Part shown: positions 1-6,152 of the stretch, one piece after another | Layout: every line of letters starts with the position of its first letter | How positions within the stretch are numbered: the first letter of the stretch is position 1 | Assembly (NCBI GenBank): GCA_039889035.1 | Contig: JBDQQY010000008.1 | Span: 272,262 to 336,261 of the forward strand | Origin: Plantactinospora sp039889035 | GTDB taxonomy: Bacteria > Actinomycetota > Actinomycetes > Mycobacteriales > Micromonosporaceae | Direction: 5' to 3' | DNA length: 64,000 bases | The notes under the pieces: generated by a model | What the model saw: only the letters and a program-made list of their open reading frames with translations | What the model was told of the DNA's origin: nothing | Database searches by the model: none | Program-made: the position numbers and the translations under genes

Positions 1-1
1 G

Positions 2-70
2 GCCCGGTGCCGCCTGGAAGACCTGGCCGGAGCGGTGGCGGACGGAGCCGCCGCGCTGCTGCATCGTTAG
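2..70 (+). CDS. 3' end of an unidentified gene (partial)
   Basis: Twenty-two codons plus a TAG stop run off the left edge. Codons end almost always in G or C, and the peptide (Leu-Glu-Asp-Leu-Ala-Gly-Ala-Val-Ala-Asp-Gly) reads like an ordinary helical C-terminus. Too short to assign to a family. It would converge on the minus-strand MFS gene. Confidence 0.4.
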   Translation, partial: ARCRLEDLAGAVADGAAALLHR

Positions 71-168
71 CGCCCGTCCCGAGGCGGCGTCCTAGGCTAC
101 GACTGTGGTTGTCGACCGGTGGGTCCCGCCAGCCCGTTCTCGACCGGTGCGCTACGCCGCCCGGTTCG

Positions 169-825
169 TCACGCCAACGGTGCGGCCGGAGGCTGAGCCG
201 GCGTGGACGCGTGCCGTATCAGCATGATGATCCCGCTCACCACCATCACCAGCAACACCACCGCCCCGAACGGCACCGCCAGCATGAAGGGCCACCGCCA
301 ACCGAGCATCCGTGCCAACAGCGCCCCGGCCACGGGCCCGAGACCGAGTCCCAGCACCACTGCGCCGGCGACAAGTGGCGCCGCCCACACCCGCCGTGGG
401 CCCGCCTGCGCGATCAGCACGGCCGTCACGCCCCAGGCCAGACCGGCCCCGAACCCGGTCACCGCGCGGCCGAGCAGCAGCGAACCGCTCCCCGAGGCCA
501 GCGTGATCAGCACCGAGCCGGGAACCATCAGGGCGATCGCGGGCAGTCCGACGGCAGTCGGCCACCGCCGGCCGAGCAGAGCGCCGACCGGGACCGCCAG
601 TAGTGCCGGCAACAGGTAGGCGACGAAGACCCAGAGGACCGCCGAGGCCGGCAGATCCATGTCCCGCTGCATCGCGGCCCATTCCGGCCCGACGGTGAGG
701 GTGAGCAGGAAGGCACCCAGCGAGGCGGCGAGTGCGGGCCCGATCAGCAGCCAGGCCGGGCGTACGTCGGGGCGCGGGCCGTGCGGAGAAAGCTGGTCGG
801 CGGTACCGGGGAAGGACGGGGTCAC
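169..825 (-). CDS. Half-length MFS transporter-like membrane protein
   Basis: The 218-residue protein has about six hydrophobic segments. It carries features of the N-terminal half of a drug/H+ antiporter-type MFS protein: a GRRWPTAVG loop resembling motif A, RAVTGFGAGLAWGV, and a GPVAGALLARMLGWRWPFML stretch like the TM5-TM6 region. Family members are normally 400-500 residues with 12-14 segments, so only half is present and the protein ends cleanly after TM6. I chose the GTG start because the frame further upstream has no transporter-like sequence and lies antisense to other DNA. It could be a truncated pseudogene or a small transporter acting as a dimer. Membrane location is clear; the substrate is unknown. 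Confidence 0.55.
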   Translation of the reverse strand: MTPSFPGTADQLSPHGPRPDVRPAWLLIGPALAASLGAFLLTLTVGPEWAAMQRDMDLPASAVLWVFVAYLLPALLAVPVGALLGRRWPTAVGLPAIALMVPGSVLITLASGSGSLLLGRAVTGFGAGLAWGVTAVLIAQAGPRRVWAAPLVAGAVVLGLGLGPVAGALLARMLGWRWPFMLAVPFGAVVLLVMVVSGIIMLIRHASTPAQPPAAPLA

Positions 826-1015
826 CCCCGGGAGTGTACGGACGCGGTTCCGCGACAGATGACGGTACCGGCGGTCGGCGAGAATCGGTCGGTTCGGCGT
901 CACCGGCTCCGGCCGCCGTGCCCTGGCCCGGCCTGCTGGCCGAGGACCGCCGCTCACCTTCGAGACTTGGCTACGGACCCAGGCGCGACGCGCTCGTCCG
1001 GTAGCCATCGGAGGG

Positions 1016-1465
1016 TCACGGGACAGCGGCGACGGCGAAGCGTTGGACGTACCGGCGCTGCCAGGGTGTCTCGACGGCGTGCTTGTCGTAGTGCCGCCGG
1101 ACGAACCCGACCGCCTCGTCCGCCGGTACCCCGTCGAGCACTGCGAGGCAGGCAAGCGCGGTACCGGTGCGGCCGCGCCCGCCGCCGCAGGCCACCTCGA
1201 CGCGTTCGGTCGCGGCGCGCTCCCACGCCTCGCGCAGGGTCTTCGCCGCCTGCTGGCGGTCGCTGGGCAGCCAGAAGTCGGGCCAGCGCAACCACCGGCT
1301 CTGCCAGGCGACCGGCGGTGGCGTGCGACCCAACAGGTACACGCCCAAGGTTGGCGGCGGTCCAGCCGGCAGGGGCCGGCGCAGGCCACGGCCACGCACC
1401 AGGCGCCCGGACGGCAGCCGAAGGACGCCGGTGGCGGTGGGTTCCCAGCCAGTGATCGGTCCCAT
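1016..1465 (-). CDS. Protein-tyrosine phosphatase family protein
   Basis: The 149-residue cytosolic protein has the CX5R phosphatase loop as CGGGRGR, with the nucleophilic Cys near residue 93 and the phosphate-binding Arg near 99, followed by TGTALACLAVL as in dual-specificity/PTP-like proteins. An Asp-rich general-acid loop (WPDFWLPSD) lies about 30 residues earlier, in the usual order. The ATG at 1465 has GGGAG about 10 bases upstream. An alternative ATG at 1513 adds 16 residues but has no clear ribosome site. The substrate cannot be predicted. The gene stands alone on the minus strand, downstream of a strong hairpin that separates it from the LPMO gene. Confidence 0.7.
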   Translation of the reverse strand: MGPITGWEPTATGVLRLPSGRLVRGRGLRRPLPAGPPPTLGVYLLGRTPPPVAWQSRWLRWPDFWLPSDRQQAAKTLREAWERAATERVEVACGGGRGRTGTALACLAVLDGVPADEAVGFVRRHYDKHAVETPWQRRYVQRFAVAAVP

Positions 1466-1602
1466 GATCAGATCGCTCCCGCACGGTGAGAGGTACGTCT
1501 GGACGGCGATCATAGGAACCGGCTTGGGGTGTGGTTTTCCGCACCCTACTGACTGTGTTTCTGCCGCGACGAACGCGATCGACCCGAGCGGTCACCCGGT
1601 GG

Positions 1603-1645
1603 GGCACGGGTCGGGTCCACGCACGGCGCGGACCCGGCCCGTGCC
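1603..1645 (-). terminator. Strong hairpin terminator 3' of the LPMO gene
   Basis: The arms GGCACGGGTCGGGTCC (1603-1618) and GGACCCGGCCCGTGCC (1630-1645) pair over 16 positions with one G-U. The loop is 11 bases. There is no U tract, as is usual in actinomycetes. It lies between the LPMO stop and the phosphatase start, both on the minus strand. Confidence 0.65.
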
Positions 1646-1760
1646 TGACCATCACGGGATGATCAGGTCGCGGTGCAGCTCTGGCCGGTGCCCCGGTGCT
1701 CCCGTCGGGGCGAGCAGCCCGAGCCGGAGGACGGCGGGCGGAGGGCTACCGGTTTCCGAC

Positions 1761-2489
1761 TCAGAAGTTGACGTCGGCGCACCAGTAGTAGGTCTGGTCG
1801 GAGTGACTGGCCTTCCAGATGGTGTAGACGATGTGCCGACCGCTGCGCCCCGGCGCGCTGACGTTGATCGTGTTGGAGACGCCGTTCAGCACCGGGTCGT
1901 TCTCCCGGGTGCCGGCACCCGGCGCGTACCGGCCGGTTTCCCGGACCAGTTCGAGGTTGTTCCAGCCCAACCGCTGGGTGAGCGGGTTGAACCCCTGCCG
2001 GGTGACGTAGATCCGGAAGTAGTCCGCCCCGTGCAGCGCCTGGTCGTGGACCTTGACACCGAAGTTGGCGCCGACGCTGGTGGCCTGCCAGTTGCCCGGG
2101 TTGTCCAGCGCGGCGTACCGGACGCCACCGGTCTGCCCGGCGCTGCACAGTTGTCCGTTCGGCACGGCGGCCTGGTGGTTGCCCGCGACGCCGTCGCGGT
2201 AGAGGCCGTTCCAGTTCCACATGGCGTTCGGGTCGGCCTGCCAGGCCTGCCAGCACATCGGGTCCTGGGTGGCCATCGCCGGGTTCTGGAAGTCGCTGCC
2301 CCAGCGCTTCCAGCAGCCGTAGTTGCGGGAGGCCGGGTTGATCGTCGAACCGTGGGCACTCGCGGTGTCCTGCGTGACCACCAGGGCCACGGTGAGCGCG
2401 ACGGCCCCGGCCACCGCGAGAGCGACGAGCCGCAGGACCGTCGAGGCGAGATGCCGGGCCGGGTTGAGTTGTTGGGCGAGTGAAGACAT
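1761..2489 (-). CDS. Secreted AA10 lytic polysaccharide monooxygenase
   Basis: This 242-residue copper enzyme is predicted to oxidatively cleave chitin or cellulose outside the cell. A signal peptide of about 45 residues ends in SAHG, leaving His46 as the mature N-terminus. That His forms the copper 'histidine brace' with a second His near residue 153 (QALHGADYFRIYVT). Conserved AA10 blocks follow: ASRNYGCWKRWG, CWQAWQADPNAMWNWNGLY, and the C-terminal YTIWKASHSDQTYYWCADVNF region. There is no appended carbohydrate-binding domain. The ATG at 2489 has GGGGA five bases upstream; a longer in-frame start at 2594 has no signal-like sequence. Chitin is the likelier substrate from overall similarity, but this is inference. 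Confidence 0.92.
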   Translation of the reverse strand: MSSLAQQLNPARHLASTVLRLVALAVAGAVALTVALVVTQDTASAHGSTINPASRNYGCWKRWGSDFQNPAMATQDPMCWQAWQADPNAMWNWNGLYRDGVAGNHQAAVPNGQLCSAGQTGGVRYAALDNPGNWQATSVGANFGVKVHDQALHGADYFRIYVTRQGFNPLTQRLGWNNLELVRETGRYAPGAGTRENDPVLNGVSNTINVSAPGRSGRHIVYTIWKASHSDQTYYWCADVNF

Positions 2490-2901
2490 GGGAATCCCCA
2501 GACGTCGATTGCACGAGCGAGTACGCGGGAGGCTGCCCGGCGCTCCCGCACCAACCACCCGGCTCCGGCGGCGGTGCCCTGAACAGAGATTCACATCGAT
2601 GAATGCAGCTTGTCAATAGTTTAGAGAGCAAACTATGTCAGGAGGGAACCAGAGCCACGGCACCCTCGCGGTCGAGCCGAGACCGGGCGGCGAGATGAGC
2701 CGAGCACGACGAGCGCGGCCGCCCGGCAGTCATGGAGATCCACTACACCTGCCCCGCGGACGACGGCGACTCGACGCACGACGACGAGGTGCGCCCGGGA
2801 CGGCCGGGAAGGCGTGGGGTATCTGTTACGGTCGATGACGTGGCGACCCATCCGCAACCGCCACTGCTCCGAAGCATCTGCGACGGAGAGGAAGCGCATC
2901 G
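2490..2901. promoter_or_regulatory. Divergent promoter region, LPMO and PucR genes
   Basis: The region separates the LPMO (leftward) from the PucR regulator (rightward). It holds a perfect inverted repeat, ATAGTTT (2616-2622) and AAACTAT (2630-2636), in unusually AT-rich sequence. A TTGACA on the minus strand (2616-2611) abuts it and could be the LPMO -35 box. The rest (2640-2890) has no gene I can support. A GGAGAGGAAGC ribosome site precedes the PucR start. Confidence 0.45.
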
Positions 2902-4047
2902 ATGAGTGCACTGTTCAACGCCCTGCGCGAACGGGTCGAGGTCAACGCGCGGCACGCGGTCGAGACGTACACCAACGAGGTCAGCGAGTACCAGGCGATG
3001 TCGCCCGGCGTCGACGACCGCATCGGGATGTACGACTTCGCGGTGTTCATCCGGCGCCGGTCGCTCGACCTCGCCGCAGCCGAGCTGCCGCTGACCGAGG
3101 AGGACCTGGCCGGCATCGCCACGGTCGGCCGCCAGCGGGCCGAGGTGGGACTGTCGGTGCCCTCGCAGCAGCAGGTACTCGGCCTGCACACCGCGATGAT
3201 GGTGCGGGAGGTGCACGATCTGGCCCGCCCCGAGGACGTCACCGACCTGCTGCGGATGGTCGGCTGGCTCGGTACCCAGGGCGTCCGGGCGCGAAGCGCC
3301 TACCTGCGCGGCTACACCCGTGGCGTGGGTACCGCGCGGGTGTTGTCGACGCGACTGGAGATCCTGGCCCGTACCCTGCTCGCCGACGAGCCGGTGGAGC
3401 CGTTCGTCGCCGACCTGCGCCTCGCGGGGCAGTACCATATCTCGATCTTGAAGATGGCGCGGCCGACGGCTCCGGAGACGCAGTCCGAGGTGGTCGCCGC
3501 GTTCGCCGCGGACCGGGTCCCGGTGACCTGGCTCGCCGCCGACGAGCTCGCGGTGCTCACACCCGGCACTACGCCGAAAGCGAAGATCCTTCAGCGGGTA
3601 CGCCATGCGACGGCGCTGATCGGCCAGCCCTGCGGCGTGGGCTCGGCGGAGGGCGTGCTGGGCGGACTGGCCGAGACGCTGGCGTGGGCCCGCGAGGCGA
3701 GCCGGGTGGCGCCGCCGCAGGATCGTCCGGAGCGACTGCCGGAGATCGCGGACCTGTTCGTGGAGATGGCGGTGGCGCGCACGCCGGCGCTCGACGGATG
3801 GCTACGCAGCTACGCGAGGGCGCTCTCCACCGGCCCGGACCTGGTGACGACGCTGCATGCCTACTACACCCACGACATGAACCGGACGAGCGCCGCCACC
3901 GCGCTGCACATCCACCCGCGCACGCTGGACTACCGGCTGCGCCGCGTGCGCGAGGTCACCGGCATCGATCCCGGCTCGACCGTCGGGGTCCGGCTGCTGA
4001 GTGTGACGGTAGCGCGGACGCTCGCCGTGGCGCACTACGCGGACTGA
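2902..4047 (+). CDS. PucR-family helix-turn-helix transcriptional regulator
   Basis: The 381-residue cytosolic DNA-binding protein ends in a PucR C-terminal HTH: YYTHDMNRTSAATALHIHP followed by RTLDYRLRRVREVTGIDP, near residues 315-360. The first 170 residues resemble the RsbRD-type N-terminal domain found in many actinobacterial PucR proteins. The middle has the weak GGDEF-like fold region typical of the family. The start has a good ribosome site (GGAGAGG). Two paralogous secreted proteins follow on the same strand after 70 bases, so it probably controls them or responds to the same signal. The ligand is unknown. Confidence 0.8.
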   Translation: MSALFNALRERVEVNARHAVETYTNEVSEYQAMSPGVDDRIGMYDFAVFIRRRSLDLAAAELPLTEEDLAGIATVGRQRAEVGLSVPSQQQVLGLHTAMMVREVHDLARPEDVTDLLRMVGWLGTQGVRARSAYLRGYTRGVGTARVLSTRLEILARTLLADEPVEPFVADLRLAGQYHISILKMARPTAPETQSEVVAAFAADRVPVTWLAADELAVLTPGTTPKAKILQRVRHATALIGQPCGVGSAEGVLGGLAETLAWAREASRVAPPQDRPERLPEIADLFVEMAVARTPALDGWLRSYARALSTGPDLVTTLHAYYTHDMNRTSAATALHIHPRTLDYRLRRVREVTGIDPGSTVGVRLLSVTVARTLAVAHYAD

Positions 4048-4117
4048 CAAACGTCACCGCGGACTTGCGCACCGCTCACGAAGACGCGGCCCGTCCGGTG
4101 CCGAGACACTCTGCGCC

Positions 4118-4894
4118 ATGTGGAGGAGACTCATACGTGGCATCGCGGCGCCGGCCGTCGCGGTCGCGATGCTGCTGACCGGGACCGCACAACCGGCCCG
4201 GGCCAACGCCGACGGCATCAGCGGCCCGATCGTGGACGCATCCCTGATCGCCTGGAACATCTACCGGTCGGGCGGTGCGACGCCGGAGCAGATCGTCGAG
4301 TTCGTCCGGATCGTGACCGGCGCGCTCACCGGTCTGCAGAACGAGGTGAACGAGCACATCGACGGCATCGAGGCAGCCGAGGTGCTGGGGCATGCCGGCT
4401 CGGTCAAGATCGACATGCTCGACTACCACAACTTCCGGGACAACGAGATCCTCCTGGAGATGTTCGCCATGGAGGTCGGCCGCTACGCGCAGAACGCGAG
4501 CAACAAGTACGAGGCGGTCGGAGTGAAGGCCAAGGACCAGATCGGCCTCGGCGCGCAGGTGCTCTACCCGATCCTGCTGGCCGCGCGCACCGACGCCGGC
4601 TGGACCGGTGGGCTCAGCGACATCGCCGCCGCGTACCGCCAGCTCAACCAGAAGATCGTGGCCGACCTGGAACCGACATGCACCCGGGTCAGCGACCCCG
4701 AACCCATTCCGGGCCGGATCTACGTCCGTCACGAGTGCACGGCGGCCAACGGCGAGAAGGCCTACGCCGTCGACCACAAGGTCGGCGACACCTGGCACAG
4801 CGGGCCGGTCAACCTGGAGAACCTCAAGCTCGAAGCCGCCAAGGACTCCAGCTGGGCGGCGGCCAGACGCATCCTCGCCGGACAGGGACAGTAG
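4118..4894 (+). CDS. Secreted protein of unknown function (tandem paralogue A)
   Basis: The 258-residue protein starts with a classical signal peptide (MWRRLIRG, hydrophobic core, AQPARANA cleavage region at about residue 28). The mature part is helical and has two Cys late in the chain (near CTRVSD and HECTAANG), probably a disulphide. I do not recognise a family. It is clearly related to the next gene: both have a predicted helical body, then a Cys-containing segment with EC-T-A-x-NG. The stop is followed after nine bases by the GTG of that gene, so they form an operon. Location: secreted or cell-wall associated. Confidence 0.75.
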   Translation: MWRRLIRGIAAPAVAVAMLLTGTAQPARANADGISGPIVDASLIAWNIYRSGGATPEQIVEFVRIVTGALTGLQNEVNEHIDGIEAAEVLGHAGSVKIDMLDYHNFRDNEILLEMFAMEVGRYAQNASNKYEAVGVKAKDQIGLGAQVLYPILLAARTDAGWTGGLSDIAAAYRQLNQKIVADLEPTCTRVSDPEPIPGRIYVRHECTAANGEKAYAVDHKVGDTWHSGPVNLENLKLEAAKDSSWAAARRILAGQGQ

Positions 4895-4903
4895 GAGAGC
4901 AAC

Positions 4904-5686
4904 GTGAGAAAACGACTGCGCAACTGCCTGATCGCCGCCGGCCTGGCCGTCGCGGTCACGGTGGCCCCCGCCGTACCGGCCCAGGCCGCACCGCGCACCG
5001 GTGACGTGCAGGCCATGGCCCTCGACTGGGCCAGCCTCGTCGTCGAGGTCGCCGGGTACCTGCTGTCCGGCAGCGGCTCCGAAGACGCCTCGCTGAAGGC
5101 GGCGGTCCAGGAGATCGTCGCCGCCGTCGAGGCCGCGAAGAACGACATCATCGCCCACACCGAACTGATCGCCAGTGCCGAGGTGCAGGCCTGCGCCCGC
5201 CAGCACACCATCGAGTTCGCCGACATCGAGAACATGTCGAACACGGTGCGGCAACTCTGGGCGCAGAACGCGACGGGCTGCGCGACGCTGGCGACCGCGT
5301 ACGTCACCACCGTCCAGACCCCGCAGGCGGTCGACAACATCGGCCATGTCCTGCCCGCCCTGTTCGCCATCGTGGTCGCCGCTCGGGGCCGCGCCGGCCT
5401 GCCCAACGGCATCAACCTGGTCATCCAGGACCAGATCCGCAGCTACGAGGCAGTCGTCGCCAAGCTCACCCCGACGAACTGCGTGAAGAAGGGCCTCAAG
5501 GAGCCGGGCCTCCCGCGCGAGAAGTGGTGGGAGTGCACCGCCTACAACGGCGACTGGGGCCAGTCCCAGTGGGTCACCGCCCCGGCCGAACCCGTCCTCG
5601 CCCAGGCCCAGAACTCCGCCACCCGCAACACCAGCCGGCCCACGGCCTTGTCCGCGCTACCCCAACTGCGCTCGTTGGGAGTCTGA
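4904..5686 (+). CDS. Secreted protein of unknown function (tandem paralogue B)
   Basis: The 260-residue protein begins with MRKRLRNC, a hydrophobic stretch and a PAQAAP cleavage site near residue 29. The GTG start has AGGAGAG upstream. It shares length, layout and the ECTAYNG motif with the preceding gene (ECTAANG there), so the pair arose by tandem duplication. This copy has extra Cys residues (ACARQH, TGCATL, NCVKKG). No enzymatic motif is visible. A perfect 13-bp hairpin terminator begins ten bases after the stop, closing the operon. Confidence 0.75.
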   Translation: MRKRLRNCLIAAGLAVAVTVAPAVPAQAAPRTGDVQAMALDWASLVVEVAGYLLSGSGSEDASLKAAVQEIVAAVEAAKNDIIAHTELIASAEVQACARQHTIEFADIENMSNTVRQLWAQNATGCATLATAYVTTVQTPQAVDNIGHVLPALFAIVVAARGRAGLPNGINLVIQDQIRSYEAVVAKLTPTNCVKKGLKEPGLPREKWWECTAYNGDWGQSQWVTAPAEPVLAQAQNSATRNTSRPTALSALPQLRSLGV

Positions 5687-5695
5687 CCCGTTCTT

Positions 5696-5733
5696 CCCGG
5701 CCGCATGGTGTCGATCGACGCCATGCGGCCGGG
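5696..5733 (+). terminator. Perfect 13-bp hairpin terminator
   Basis: The arms CCCGGCCGCATGG (5696-5708) and CCATGCGGCCGGG (5721-5733) are fully complementary with a 12-base loop. It sits immediately after the second secreted-protein gene. Confidence 0.75.
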
Positions 5734-5867
5734 GACGGCCCGGACACCGACGAACGTTTCCCCACCACGCCCTACTCCGAGCCCGAGCCCTGGCCGCCAG
5801 CGCGCCGACCTGGCGTGCTGGGGCATCGTCGTTGGACGGCCGCTGGTGTCGGGTGCTCTCAGCGCAA

Positions 5868-6066
5868 TGGGTACGGCCTCATCGTCCATCCCGGCCGGCT
5901 GGATCCGGACGAGCGGTTGGCGCCGACCGCGTACGCCATGCACGGCAGCGATGAGCCGGCCGCCACCCACGTCACCGTCGTTCCGCTCGACGAGGAACGT
6001 TGCAAGATCGTCCCGCTGGGCGTTCCAGCCGAGAGCACCCGTCCGACCCCGACACCCGGCCGGTAG
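5868..6066 (+). pseudogene. Coding-like remnant, no recognisable start
   Basis: In the 466-base gap 5687-6152, the plus-strand frame ending with TAG at 6066 has strongly GC-biased third positions for about 60 codons. It encodes peptides such as LIVHPGRLDPDERLAPTAYA and HVTVVPLDEERCKIVPLGVP. Upstream the bias fades and there is no plausible start or ribosome site. It may be the tail of a lost gene. I do not recognise the family. Confidence 0.25.
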
Positions 6067-6096
6067 GCACCGGCCGCCCGACACGCAGTCTGACGG

Positions 6097-6130
6097 GGCG
6101 GCCGGGGCTGGCGAACCAGTCCCGGCCGCC
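6097..6130 (-). terminator. Hairpin terminator of the PA14/propeller gene
   Basis: GGCGGCCGGGGCTGG (6097-6111) pairs with CCAGTCCCGGCCGCC (6116-6130) over a CGAA tetraloop, with one G-U. It lies 22 bases beyond the stop of the minus-strand gene. A smaller perfect hairpin, GGCCGGT and ACCGGCC, lies at 6058-6075. Confidence 0.7.
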
Positions 6131-6152
6131 CGCGTCGGGTCGGAGGCGTTGG

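Noticed and set aside
4076..5347. Long open frame on the minus strand opposite the secreted-protein pair
   Set aside because: It is a shadow created by high GC: no start signal or recognisable domain, and the plus-strand frames carry signal peptides and ribosome sites.
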